DNA of 64,000 nucleotides from Planococcus beigongshangi (lineage in GTDB: Bacteria; Bacillota; Bacilli; Bacillales_A; Planococcaceae): positions 248,257-312,256 of the forward strand of contig NZ_JADHDU010000001.1 of assembly GCF_016820495.1 (NCBI RefSeq). Direction: 5' to 3'. Below the pieces are notes generated by a model. That model was not told where the DNA came from and did not search any database. It worked only from the letters and a program-made list of their open reading frames with translations. Below, in pieces: positions 34,642 through 43,982 of this stretch (position 1 is the stretch's first letter; each line of letters opens with the position of its first letter). A program made the translations under genes and the position numbers.

Positions 34642-35712
34642 ATGATCAAAAACAACCGCAACAAATTTATGGCCAGTGCAGCAGCATTAGCATTGGTGGC
34701 GACAGCAGTAGCTCCGGCAGCAGGTGCACAAGTAAGCACGAACGCAGATGTTTCTTATTCGGATGTAGACCCGAAGAGCTCTCATTTCCCGAACATCTAC
34801 AAAGCGCTGGATTATAAGATCATGACTGGTTTCCCGAATCATACCTTTAAACCGAACCAAATGGTTACACGCGGACAAGTTGTAAAAGCACTTGGTAAGT
34901 ATGTTGTCGCTTCAAGCGGCAAACCGCTAAGCGAATTTGATCTTAAAGATGTTCCGCCTTTTAAAGATGTTCCTTCAACGATCAAAGACCAGGAACTTTA
35001 CACGTTCTCGTTGATCGTAAAGCAAGCGGGTATTTTTAGAGGGGATAACAATAATTTGATGGCTGGAAAACTGATCACTCGTGAGCAAATGTCACAAGTG
35101 CTTGTTAATGGCTTCGGATTAGAAGATCGTCCTGGAAATCTTTCGAAAATTACGGACAACGGTTCGGCTAACAGCCAATACCGTGGCTATATCGATATCT
35201 TATCTGAAAACAGTGTTACAACGGAATCAGTTTTCCGTCCGAAAGAATCTACTTCACGCGCTCAATTTGCATCTTTCCTAGTTCGCGCTTATGAAATTCA
35301 GCATAATGAAGACAGAGAAACTCCTTCACAAGCTGTTGCAGCATTTGAACTTGCAATGGGCGGATTTGTCAGCGTTGGAGAAGAATTCGGATTTGACGTA
35401 GCAGTAGATCCGGCTAAAGATAACACTTTCAACATCTCTGTTCCGGCTGATGCTCCTGAAGATGGTGAAGAAAGCGGCACAGGTTTCTTCCAGTCATTAG
35501 CTGACGAAGGAATCGAAAAAATTACAATCGGTGGAACTGCCTATACTATTTCTGATGGCGAAGGCAATGTAGCTTCGGGAGCACAGGCAGCTAAAGAGGC
35601 TATTATCATGGCGGTTGGTATGGAAAATACTGTGAATATTACAGTTGAAATCCCTTATGCTGACGGTACTGATGTAACAACTGAAACTTATACATTCAAT
35701 TTCGTTTCATAA
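34642..35712 (+). CDS. Small S-layer-type protein with three SLH domains (paralogue of the main S-layer protein)
   Basis: A 356-residue exported protein. The signal peptide and the SLH region (residues ~30-220) are nearly colinear with the main S-layer protein, sharing ALDYKIMTG, RGQVVKALGKYVV, KDQELYTFSLIVKQAGIFRG and YRGYIDILSEN. The C-terminal ~125 residues form a different acidic domain ending ETYTFNFVS, related to the relic at 27133-27207. ATG 34642 follows GAGGAGG; upstream in-frame starts lack a ribosome site. No intron pieces follow it. It looks like a duplicated SLH anchor joined to a fixed C-terminal module. Confidence 0.9.
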   Translation: MIKNNRNKFMASAAALALVATAVAPAAGAQVSTNADVSYSDVDPKSSHFPNIYKALDYKIMTGFPNHTFKPNQMVTRGQVVKALGKYVVASSGKPLSEFDLKDVPPFKDVPSTIKDQELYTFSLIVKQAGIFRGDNNNLMAGKLITREQMSQVLVNGFGLEDRPGNLSKITDNGSANSQYRGYIDILSENSVTTESVFRPKESTSRAQFASFLVRAYEIQHNEDRETPSQAVAAFELAMGGFVSVGEEFGFDVAVDPAKDNTFNISVPADAPEDGEESGTGFFQSLADEGIEKITIGGTAYTISDGEGNVASGAQAAKEAIIMAVGMENTVNITVEIPYADGTDVTTETYTFNFVS

Positions 35713-35735
35713 ATCAAAAACTAGCAATAGAAGAA

Positions 35736-35767
35736 ATCGACAGCAGATACGCTGTCGGTTTTTTTAT
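35736..35767 (+). terminator. Terminator after second SLH gene
   Basis: CGACAGC pairs with GCTGTCG around AGATAC, followed by seven T. Confidence 0.85.
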
Positions 35768-35876
35768 TGTTCAAATATCAAGGAAATAAAAGTTTTACAT
35801 GAATCGATAAGGATATAAACAATGCTTATATGATCCTATCAGCTCTGTAAACCTTATATTTTTACATGCTATACTT

Positions 35877-35885
35877 AAAAAGAAT
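35877..35885 (+). promoter_or_regulatory. Extended -10 promoter of the SLH subtilase
   Basis: TGCTATACT about 100 bases upstream of the start codon. Confidence 0.45.
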
Positions 35886-35984
35886 TAGATAAAATTTTGT
35901 CCTAGTACGTTTATTTTAGCTATATTTATAAAAAATAAGGGTATATACAACTAACGTATTAAATAGCATAGTGAGGTGGGGCAG

Positions 35985-37931
35985 ATGAGAAGAATTTTTG
36001 GACTTTTATTATTTATTGTCATAGGAATGGGTTTACATACAACTGTTATGGCGGAAGAGCCGGAAATGCATCGGGTTATTGTCATTTTTGAAGAAGGCGG
36101 CGAGCAGCAGGCCATAGAGGAATTGGATGGAATCGTAACAGAAACGTACGATTATATAAATGCAGCGTCGATTATTGCATCAGAAGAATCGATCATGAGG
36201 TTAAAAGAGTCGGATTTTGTGGCACATGTAGAAGAAGATATCCTTGTACAAGGGAATATTCAGCAGATCGGTTGGGCCATTCCGCAAATCGGAACTCCGC
36301 TGTCCTGGAATACTGGTTATACAGGAAAAAATGTGAAAATTGGCGTGATTGATTCTGGTATTGCGGAACATCCTGATTTAAAGGTCGCTGGTGGTGTTTC
36401 AATCGTCGGCTATACAAACTCCTACATTGATGACAGCGGCCATGGTACGCACATCGCAGGCATTATAGGGGCATTGGATAATAGCATTGGGATAAAAGGC
36501 GTTGCTTCGGGAGCAAGCCTATATGCGATCAAAGTTTTTGATGCAAATAATAAGGCTTACTTAGCGGATGTTATTAAAGGCATTGAATGGGCAATTGCAA
36601 ATGATATGGATATTATTAACTTAAGCTTGGGCGTGACCAAGGATTCAGAAGCTTTCAGGCAGATTATCCGAAAAGCTCATGCTCAGGATATGATTCTGGT
36701 TGCTGCAGCAGGAAATGGAGGATTTGCAAATCCTGCTGGAGATCTCGTAGAATACCCTGCCCGTTATGATGAAGTCATTGCGGTATCAGCTGTTGACGAA
36801 TCATTAAATCGCGCGCATTTTTCGGCTGCTGGGCCAGCAGTTGAGATTGCGGCTCCAGGAGTAGCGATTAATAGCACATATTTGAATAAGAACTATATGA
36901 CAATGAGTGGAACATCAATGGCGACACCTTACATTGTGGGCCAGGCAGCTCTAATAAAAGAGGCGTATCCATCATTGACGAACGAACAGGTGCGCTCGGT
37001 TCTTCCTGATAATGCGCTGGATTTAGGAGCGAAAGGATGGGATCCCATATTCGGCGTAGGTATGATCCAAGCTGCTGCCTATGACATGCCTGCATTCGGC
37101 AAGACTGCCACAAAAAATCCGGCTGAAACACTCCATATTGAAAAAACATCCATTGTTGGAATTGAAGGTCTTGCTAAAACCGCTAAAGCCATAATAGGGT
37201 TGAAAAATGGAAAAAATGTGGATATGAGCGAATATGTAGCTTGGAAATCTACAGATGAAAGTATTGCGAAAGTTGAAAAAGGCCGCATTACTTTCCTTGC
37301 TGAAGGAAACACAAAGATTACAGCTAGCTACGGGAATCTGACAGCGGAAATGCAGGTGTCTGTTGAAAAAGGGCCAACAGTATTAGCTGCTCCATTTAAA
37401 GATGTTACTGAAGAACATTGGGCATATGATGAAATCCGTGAAATGTCGTCAAAAGGAGTTATTACCGGATACACGGCAACAGGTAAATTCGAACCGTTTC
37501 ATCGCATCCGACGTGAACACGTTGCAGTAATGCTGGATCGTGCCTTCCCGTTACCGGTCATTCAAGCATATTCGCCTTTCCCGGATATCAGTGAAAATTA
37601 TCATTATTTCGATGCTATCAAAGCGGTCCAGCAAGCAGGGATTTTCAGCGGCAATGAAACAGGCTTTGCACCTAAAGAGGAGTTGACGCGTGCACAGATG
37701 GCTAAAATACTGGTGCTGGCTTTTGATTTGAAGGCAGATGGGGAACATCCTTTTCCTGATGTAGCGAAAAGCCATTGGGCAAATGATTATATTTCAATCC
37801 TTTATCATACAGGAGTTACAACCGGCTCATACGGAGAATTTAAGTTGGACGAGAAGGTGACGCGCGCCCATTTCGCAGTATTCATGTCACGTGCTTTTGA
37901 ATGGCAGGAAAATCAGAAGAATATTCAATAG
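35985..37931 (+). CDS. Subtilisin-family (S8) protease with Big_2-like and three SLH domains
   Basis: A 648-residue wall-anchored serine protease. Signal peptide about 1-23, inhibitor-type propeptide ~28-88, then the S8 domain with catalytic Asp (~123, IGVIDSGIAEHP), His (~153, DSGHGTHIAG) and Ser in MSGTSMATPYIVG. A bacterial Ig-like (Big_2-type) domain follows (WKSTDESIAKVEKGRITFLAEG), then three SLH domains (~470-640). The enzyme should be held on pyruvylated wall polymer and could process S-layer or other surface proteins. ATG 35985 follows GAGGTGGGG. Confidence 0.92.
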   Translation: MRRIFGLLLFIVIGMGLHTTVMAEEPEMHRVIVIFEEGGEQQAIEELDGIVTETYDYINAASIIASEESIMRLKESDFVAHVEEDILVQGNIQQIGWAIPQIGTPLSWNTGYTGKNVKIGVIDSGIAEHPDLKVAGGVSIVGYTNSYIDDSGHGTHIAGIIGALDNSIGIKGVASGASLYAIKVFDANNKAYLADVIKGIEWAIANDMDIINLSLGVTKDSEAFRQIIRKAHAQDMILVAAAGNGGFANPAGDLVEYPARYDEVIAVSAVDESLNRAHFSAAGPAVEIAAPGVAINSTYLNKNYMTMSGTSMATPYIVGQAALIKEAYPSLTNEQVRSVLPDNALDLGAKGWDPIFGVGMIQAAAYDMPAFGKTATKNPAETLHIEKTSIVGIEGLAKTAKAIIGLKNGKNVDMSEYVAWKSTDESIAKVEKGRITFLAEGNTKITASYGNLTAEMQVSVEKGPTVLAAPFKDVTEEHWAYDEIREMSSKGVITGYTATGKFEPFHRIRREHVAVMLDRAFPLPVIQAYSPFPDISENYHYFDAIKAVQQAGIFSGNETGFAPKEELTRAQMAKILVLAFDLKADGEHPFPDVAKSHWANDYISILYHTGVTTGSYGEFKLDEKVTRAHFAVFMSRAFEWQENQKNIQ

Positions 37932-37938
37932 AACATCA

Positions 37939-37976
37939 AAAAAGACGGACCGCAATTCGCGGTCCGTCTTTTTTTA
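37939..37976. terminator. Bidirectional terminator between convergent genes
   Basis: AAAGACGGACCGC pairs perfectly with GCGGTCCGTCTTT around AATT, with A-run and T-run on opposite sides; it serves the subtilase (+) and the glucosaminidase (-). Confidence 0.9.
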
Positions 37977-38011
37977 AGTCTACTTTCAGATCGTCATTTC
38001 CGATTGACGAA

Positions 38012-40042
38012 TCAATTAATCTTCGTCAGCAAATCAGAACGAATCCATGCAACGCCGTTATTTTTGTCGTCGTTAGGATTTAAATCGGAAATCACTTTGT
38101 ACCAGATATAATTATCAGTGGCCTTCTGTTCGCCGATAATGATGACAGGGTAACCAAGTGAGTTGTTGATGCCCAGATCTGTACGGTTATATTGATAAAG
38201 TTTATTGCCGAGCGGCTGGTCACGCACATTAGTCAAAGGTGTATTCGTGAGAGCCAGCTGGTATTTGTTGATGTCTTTTTTACCAAGTGCTAGATCAGCC
38301 CGGAACATGTGACCGGCGATTTTCGAACCCCATGTCGGGTCTGAAGCGTATTTCACATTGAAGCCGGATGTTTTATTGCCAGGAGCCGCACCATTCGCAT
38401 AAAGACCGAGCGGATTTGCGTAGTTGGTGTTCATATATCTGACTGCAAAAGCTTCAATGCTGTCTTCAGGTTCAGTGTACATTTCGCCGGCATCCGGATT
38501 ACTGTCGAACACTTTGATGCCGAAAAGGTTATTTTTATTTTGAGCGTTGGCGCTCATGCCATAGGCACTTTCATGCATAGCTGCAGCCAATATGAACAGG
38601 GCGTTGACGTTGTATTTGTTCTGTGTCTCGATCAAATACTTTCCTTTGCCGATCAATTTCGATCTGGTAATGGCGTCTTTATACGTCCCGGACGAACTGT
38701 TCAGTTCTGCAAGGCGTCCCATGATGAACGAGTCAAGTTCTTCTGCAGTATAACTTGTTTTAGAACGGACGGATTGGTATTGGAAATATGGGTAGTGCTG
38801 GAACAGGGTCTTGCCTTTCTCGTCGGAGAAGTTCACGCCGTCATAGCTGTAATGTTTAACGCCTTGTGCCATTTCTGCAGGAGCTGGTCCGATGGAATGT
38901 GTCGCCCCGGATTTATTGACATAGTTATATTGGTAATGCTCTAATGTACCCCACTTGTTTTTTATATAATAATCACGATTCGTAATCATTTCATAAGGGA
39001 CAAAATTCACTTCGTTCTGCTTCACATAGCCGATAGTTCCACCAGCCTGTACTTTTACATAGTCCGCGTTCGAGCTGATATACCGCAGTTCGCGGCCATG
39101 TTCAATGTAAGTGGCTTGCTGTGTGAAACGAGTGTCATAATAGACTGTAGTGACTTGTTTGACACCATTTCTCACTGAATCTCCGTAAAGAACACCACTC
39201 TTGATCTGGATAATATCATTTCCTTTGATGATGGCTTTGGCAGTCGGTGTGCTGCTGAATGATGATGCAGCGTCTGCGTAGTCTTTATGGCCATATTCCT
39301 GCTTCACTAATTTGCCATCCACTACATACCCAAGGTGAAAAAGGTTGCTTTCAACCGGAGTTTCAGGTTTTTCCGGCTCTTCTTCCGGCTCTTCCGGAGG
39401 TTCCGGGGCAGGGCGCTCACCCAGAGCTGCAGCCAATAAACGTGAAGTGACAGATGCTGCGTGGCCTCTCGTTGCGTTTTCGAGAGGACGGAAATAAACT
39501 TTGCCGTTGATGGTTTCACCATGGAAAATGCCATAGGCCACATTATTGCTGATGGCTTCCTGATAAGGTTTTATAAGGGTGGAGATGTCTTCAAAATTCA
39601 TTGTTGCGGGTTTTTCTCTCATCTGCAGAAAAACCATGGCCCGCTTCACCAATACTGCCATGTGCATACGGGAGATAGGCGCGTCGGGTTTAAATGAACC
39701 GTCAAGATATCCCGTGATCAGTCCGACGTTGGCAGCAGCCAAAACTTCGTTATAGACACCGGATCTTTTAGTGAGATCTGTAAAGGAGATGCCTTCCGGA
39801 GCAGGCTCCAAATTCAATGCGCGGGTCAGAAGTGCAGCGAATTGACCGCGTGTAATATCTGCATGGGGCTTGTAAATACCATTGCCGTAACCATTCATAA
39901 TTCCTAAAGCGGCCAATTCACGGATTTCCTTTTCATGCGTATTGCCGGTAATGTCATCTGTGGCCAAAGCCGATTGGGCAAAAGATGCAAGCAGTAAAGT
40001 GAATACCAGGAGAGTCGTGAAAATCTTTAATCTGGCTGTCAT
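38012..40042 (-). CDS. SLH-anchored N-acetylglucosaminidase (autolysin)
   Basis: A 676-residue exported wall hydrolase. Signal peptide about 1-27, three SLH domains (~33-210, NGYGNGIYKPHADITRGQFAALLTRAL), a Pro/Glu-rich linker (EPPEEPEEEPEKPETP), an SH3-like central part, and a C-terminal glucosaminidase domain (~455-600) with AAAMHESAYGMSANAQNKNNLFGI, where the Glu of HESAYG is the likely catalytic acid. A final SH3b-like segment ends VAWIRSDLLTKI. It cleaves peptidoglycan glycan strands in growth or separation. It lies directly downstream of the amidase gene on the same strand, so both autolysins may be co-regulated. Confidence 0.9.
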   Translation of the reverse strand: MTARLKIFTTLLVFTLLLASFAQSALATDDITGNTHEKEIRELAALGIMNGYGNGIYKPHADITRGQFAALLTRALNLEPAPEGISFTDLTKRSGVYNEVLAAANVGLITGYLDGSFKPDAPISRMHMAVLVKRAMVFLQMREKPATMNFEDISTLIKPYQEAISNNVAYGIFHGETINGKVYFRPLENATRGHAASVTSRLLAAALGERPAPEPPEEPEEEPEKPETPVESNLFHLGYVVDGKLVKQEYGHKDYADAASSFSSTPTAKAIIKGNDIIQIKSGVLYGDSVRNGVKQVTTVYYDTRFTQQATYIEHGRELRYISSNADYVKVQAGGTIGYVKQNEVNFVPYEMITNRDYYIKNKWGTLEHYQYNYVNKSGATHSIGPAPAEMAQGVKHYSYDGVNFSDEKGKTLFQHYPYFQYQSVRSKTSYTAEELDSFIMGRLAELNSSSGTYKDAITRSKLIGKGKYLIETQNKYNVNALFILAAAMHESAYGMSANAQNKNNLFGIKVFDSNPDAGEMYTEPEDSIEAFAVRYMNTNYANPLGLYANGAAPGNKTSGFNVKYASDPTWGSKIAGHMFRADLALGKKDINKYQLALTNTPLTNVRDQPLGNKLYQYNRTDLGINNSLGYPVIIIGEQKATDNYIWYKVISDLNPNDDKNNGVAWIRSDLLTKIN

Positions 40043-40059
40043 ATGAAAACTCCTTTTTC

Positions 40060-40093
40060 AAAAAAATTTTCCCGCCGGATTTAAGCCGGCAGG
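40060..40093 (-). terminator. Terminator after amidase gene (minus strand)
   Basis: On the minus strand CCTGCCGG pairs with CCGGCGGG around CTTAAAT, followed by a T-rich run. Confidence 0.7.
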
Positions 40094-40100
40094 AATGGGG

Positions 40101-41966
40101 TTATGGTGCTGAATAATATTCGATAATCCCGTCATAAATTGCCTGAGCGTACTTATCCAGGTAAGCGGAACTTGTCAATTTCGCAAAGTCAGGAGCGTGA
40201 GTCAGGAATCCAAGCTCGACAAGAACAGCTGGGATGTCCTGGTTTCTGATGACATGGTAATTGCCGTCAGCTACCCGGCGGTAATGCATATCTGCATATT
40301 GAACGATTTTATTCTGGATATCCAAAGCCAGATATTTACTTTCAACTGCATTGGCATTCTGTGAATTGTAAAAGACTTCGGAACCTTTCGCGGTGGAGTT
40401 ACTGAAAGCATTCACATGGACACTGACAAAAACCTCTGCATAATTCTGTCTGGCAAAGTTGACGCGGTCCTGCAATGAAGGGAATGCGTCCGTTTTTCTT
40501 GTCATCAGGACATTGGCGCCTGCTGCTTTAAGTTTTGTCTCTACGCGTTTTGAAACGTCAAGTACGATATTCTTTTCCATTACGCCGTTTTTTGCAGCTC
40601 CTGGATCTGATCCGCCATGACCGGCGTCAATCACGATAATGCGGTTTTTCAGTATATGGCCAGCGTTGTTCAGCAATTTTAAATACGATTTATGGGCATA
40701 ACCCGTAACTGAGCCGAATTTGACCTTCGCCCAGTATCCATCGATGGACAGAACCGTCACTTTATCACCTGTATTAAGTTTGCCTACAATGGAAGAAGTG
40801 GCATTGGCCTGGCTGCGCACATTCAAGGAGTTGACCGTCACTTTGCCTGTCACAGTGTTATTCGTTACAGGCGTTACAGGCTTTGTCGCATTATAATTTA
40901 CAGTATAGCTTTTGCTGATATAAGCGGGCATGTCATTGAATAAAACGAGATACCAGCCATTTGTTTCACCGTGGACTTCAATGATATCGTTATTCTTGAA
41001 TTTCCCCATATATGTAGCAGAAGCATTCGGTGCATTCCGTACATTCAATTCAAAGGTGTTGATTTTGACGAAATGAGTGGCAAGTCCGACAGGCTTTAAG
41101 TCAGCGTCCAGAAATTCGATAAACCCTTTATGGACATAAGCAGGACCTGTAGAATAAGCAATCTCAACCCAGTCTCCATGGTCTTTGACGACAGAAACTG
41201 CTGCGCCGTTTTTCAGCTCGCCAAGAATTTTACTGGAATCCGCAGGTGTGGAACGGACATTCAACGTATCTCCGGGAATTGACAGTTTCACTTTTCCTCT
41301 GGCAAGTTCCGTTTGAGAAGATGCGGAAACGGGTAAAGTGAATTTCGGTGACAATGCGCGTGCCAGGAACATGGAAAATTGAGCACGGGACAATGAATCC
41401 GAAATCATGAATTTCCCCTGATCTCCACGGGTAATTCCTTTATAGTACAATCCGTTGATTTTAGAAGCATACTGATTGCCTGCAGGGACATCGCTGAAAG
41501 CTAGTGGCTTAGCGGATGTGACAGCCTCGTCGATTTTAAAGGCATTGGCAAGGACCTTGCTCATCTGGCCTCGTGTCAGAGGTTCATTAGGTTTAAATGT
41601 TCCATCTGGATAACCTGAAAAGTATCCTAATTTAACTGCCTTGCTGATGTAGGAATAGGCTTCCAAATTTTTGTTGACATCTTTGAACGAAAGAGCAGAT
41701 CCCTGAATGTTTTCATTCCCTGTTGCAATGACCAGCATTTTAGCGGCTTGGGCTCTTGTTACTGCATTTTGTGGTTTAAAGAGGCTTTTTCCGTTTTCCT
41801 GGTATCCTTTAATGATTCCGAGATTATGTATGTAAGCAACTTCCTCGGTGTATTCGGCCTTGGCTGGAATGTCAGTGAACACAGTGTTTGCACTTACCGA
41901 TGATGCTGTTGAGAAGAAAACTCCTCCGGTAAGCAGAAAAGCTAGAAGAACGCAAACCTTTCTCAT
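40101..41966 (-). CDS. SLH-anchored N-acetylmuramoyl-L-alanine amidase (Amidase_3) with SH3b repeats
   Basis: A 621-residue autolysin. Signal peptide about 1-27, three SLH domains (~30-215), three bacterial SH3 domains (each with a LNVRS/LNVRN motif; ~225-430), and a C-terminal zinc amidase domain (~440-620). Zn ligands and catalytic Glu are visible in IVIDAGHGGSDPGA, MEKNIVLDVSKRVE, VSVHVNAFSN and VLVELGFLTH. It cuts the lactyl-Ala bond of peptidoglycan. It lies upstream of the glucosaminidase in the same orientation with a terminator between them. Confidence 0.93.
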   Translation of the reverse strand: MRKVCVLLAFLLTGGVFFSTASSVSANTVFTDIPAKAEYTEEVAYIHNLGIIKGYQENGKSLFKPQNAVTRAQAAKMLVIATGNENIQGSALSFKDVNKNLEAYSYISKAVKLGYFSGYPDGTFKPNEPLTRGQMSKVLANAFKIDEAVTSAKPLAFSDVPAGNQYASKINGLYYKGITRGDQGKFMISDSLSRAQFSMFLARALSPKFTLPVSASSQTELARGKVKLSIPGDTLNVRSTPADSSKILGELKNGAAVSVVKDHGDWVEIAYSTGPAYVHKGFIEFLDADLKPVGLATHFVKINTFELNVRNAPNASATYMGKFKNNDIIEVHGETNGWYLVLFNDMPAYISKSYTVNYNATKPVTPVTNNTVTGKVTVNSLNVRSQANATSSIVGKLNTGDKVTVLSIDGYWAKVKFGSVTGYAHKSYLKLLNNAGHILKNRIIVIDAGHGGSDPGAAKNGVMEKNIVLDVSKRVETKLKAAGANVLMTRKTDAFPSLQDRVNFARQNYAEVFVSVHVNAFSNSTAKGSEVFYNSQNANAVESKYLALDIQNKIVQYADMHYRRVADGNYHVIRNQDIPAVLVELGFLTHAPDFAKLTSSAYLDKYAQAIYDGIIEYYSAP

Positions 41967-42182
41967 TATTACTATTACCTCCCAAATGTCTGTCTATATA
42001 AGATAATAACAATATAAGTGAGCAATTGCTATCATACATTTATCCTCCTTATTACCTGAAAATCAAACTTTCCGCATTGAAACTGCGTAAAAAGGCTTGG
42101 AAGATAAATGATTCTTATATGTGAAAATATGCAGAAATTGTCATCGATATAAAATAGAAGAACATAGATTCAGTTTGTTGTA

Positions 42183-42219
42183 GAAAAAAACCTTTTCCCG
42201 CACTTGGGAAAAGGTTTTT
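42183..42219 (-). terminator. Terminator after NlpC/P60-SLH gene (minus strand)
   Basis: AAAAACCTTTTCCC pairs with GGGAAAAGGTTTTT around a 6-base loop; T-run on the minus strand. Confidence 0.85.
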
Positions 42220-42221
42220 AA

Positions 42222-43133
42222 TTAATTGGCGCGATCCATGAACTTGCCGAATTGAACTTTTGATACATTCTCATTCAATCCGTACGTGCCTTTTTTATCG
42301 CCGATTGTATAGCCGGTTGTAATTTCATTAGCGTAAAGAGTCGAAATGTAATCACTTGCCCAGTGGCTCTTGCTTACGTCTTTAAAGTTTGGATCCTTTT
42401 GACCTTTTAGATTATATGCTTCAACTAAAACTTTGGCCATGTGTGCACGTGTCAATTTGCTGTTCGGATTGAACTTGCCATTCGAACCAGTGAAAATTCC
42501 TGCTTCATACATAGCATTGATGTATTTGATCTTCGGATGAGTTGAATAGACATCCGAGAAGTACGTTCCGTTATAAGTACTAGATAGACCCAACTCTTTT
42601 GCAATTGTTTCTGCAATCTCAAGTCTTGATACATCATTATCAGCTTTAGCAGGTGCTTTTGCTGAAGTTTTAACCACTTCACTTGCTCCGAAGTTCTTCA
42701 CTCTTTTAGCGCCGATATATTTGCTGCCCCAGTAGTAAGGGTCGTTAATGGAAGAAACCATTACGCCTTTGCTAGTGGAAGCGTGGATGAAGTTGTTGCT
42801 GCCGATGTAAATTCCGACGTGTGATACGCCTTTACCGGAAGTATTGAAGAAAACAAGGTCTCCAGTTTGCAGGTTGCCTTTTGAAACTGCAGTTCCAGTG
42901 TTGAACATAGCGCCGGTTGTGCGTCCAAGTGATACGCCGTTTTTCGCGAATACAAATTGTACGTAACCAGAGCAGTCAAAACCGGCTGTAGTTGTGCCGC
43001 CCCATTTATATGGAGTACCCAGATATTGTTTAGCTGTTGAAACCAGTTGGTTTGATGTTGAAGCTTCAGTGGCAGTTGGTAAGGTTGGAAGTATCAGGAA
43101 GACCGCTAGCAACGAGAGTAGTAGACGTTTCAT
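42222..43133 (-). CDS. NlpC/P60 endopeptidase with C-terminal SLH domains
   Basis: A 303-residue exported D,L-endopeptidase. Signal peptide about 1-24; the NlpC/P60 domain comes first (~28-145) with YKWGGTTTAGFDCSGYVQF (Cys54), SHVGIYIG (His105) and NFIHAS (His117). A short linker leads to two or three SLH motifs (SRLEIAETIAKELG, SKLTRAHMAKVLVEAYNL, SKVQFGKFMDRAN) to the end. The SLH anchor is C-terminal, unlike the two larger autolysins. It presumably cleaves murein peptides at the cell surface. It is the first of three wall-hydrolase genes reading leftwards. Confidence 0.92.
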   Translation of the reverse strand: MKRLLLSLLAVFLILPTLPTATEASTSNQLVSTAKQYLGTPYKWGGTTTAGFDCSGYVQFVFAKNGVSLGRTTGAMFNTGTAVSKGNLQTGDLVFFNTSGKGVSHVGIYIGSNNFIHASTSKGVMVSSINDPYYWGSKYIGAKRVKNFGASEVVKTSAKAPAKADNDVSRLEIAETIAKELGLSSTYNGTYFSDVYSTHPKIKYINAMYEAGIFTGSNGKFNPNSKLTRAHMAKVLVEAYNLKGQKDPNFKDVSKSHWASDYISTLYANEITTGYTIGDKKGTYGLNENVSKVQFGKFMDRAN

Positions 43134-43379
43134 ACTTTTACATTTCCCCTTAATGATTTTTATTTTTCTGTCTTATATTTCTAAATTTCCTGTTTGAAGC
43201 ATAGCATAATCGGGTATTACTTTAGGTTACATTTGTGTAACAAAACAATTACACCCTGAAATAAAGCGCTACAGAGCCTGTTCTCATGCGATTTATGTTA
43301 GTGTGAAATAACTTGTGATTTGTGATGATTGGATCAGAGAAATTTCAAAACAGGGAAATTTTAAATCGATATTCCTCAA

Positions 43380-43830
43380 ATCAACTTCGCTTTCCAGCGG
43401 GCTTCCGTCCAATCCTCCTCGTCCGCTGCGAAAAGCGATGCTCCACCAGCGCTATGCGCTTCGTCGGAGTCTTCGTTGTTTTGCTCCATATCTTTTGACA
43501 TCTCTCTTAACATCGACTGGATATATTGAATGCTATTATTTAAGTTCAACTTACATAACCCTTCTGGAAATCCCGTTCCTATTCTATGAAATCAAATATT
43601 ATCTGCTTTTAGAGGGTAACCAAAAGAGGTTTGCGCTGATCAAACTCGGACCTTTGTCCGAGTGGGTGTTCCATAATATGCCGCCATTTAGGGGAGTCTT
43701 TGCTGCTTCACTTCAACTTTAGAAGTGGACCCCAGCGAAGGAGCGCCGCCGGACCGGCTGGAGCAATAAGACGAGTGTTCTTCTCGGCTTATTGTGGGAA
43801 GCAGGTCCAAGCGACGAAGCGAAATACAAA
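43380..43830. repeat. Dispersed intergenic repeat, related to the 272-bp array at 55 kb
   Basis: The 849-base gap 43134-43982 has no convincing gene. It contains TGCTCCACCAGCGCT and an imperfect palindrome ACTCGGACCTTTGTCCGAGT near 43640-43662. At about 43725-43825 lies a reverse-complement copy of the array segment CGCTTCGTCGCTTTGGACC...AATAAGCCGAGAAG...GCGCTCCTTCGCTGG. It is a scrambled member of the repeat family at 54994-56275. Confidence 0.65.
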
Positions 43831-43933
43831 TATCGTTTTGAAATTTAATTTATATAGAAGAAACCCCCCCTCAATCATGCACTAGAGCAAGAGTCCCATA
43901 TTGTGGCGTAACCTTTCCACTTATGCGACAATG

Positions 43934-43942
43934 TGGTATATT
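43934..43942 (+). promoter_or_regulatory. Extended -10 promoter of csaB
   Basis: TGGTATATT about 40 bases before the csaB start; no good -35. Confidence 0.45.
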
Positions 43943-43982
43943 GTAAAAATAATAATAGGTTTACTAAAGGAAGATTTCGATA

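Noticed and set aside
43315..43722. A 135-residue plus-strand gene
   Set aside because: It covers a known repeat fragment, lacks a ribosome site and has no domain-like composition.
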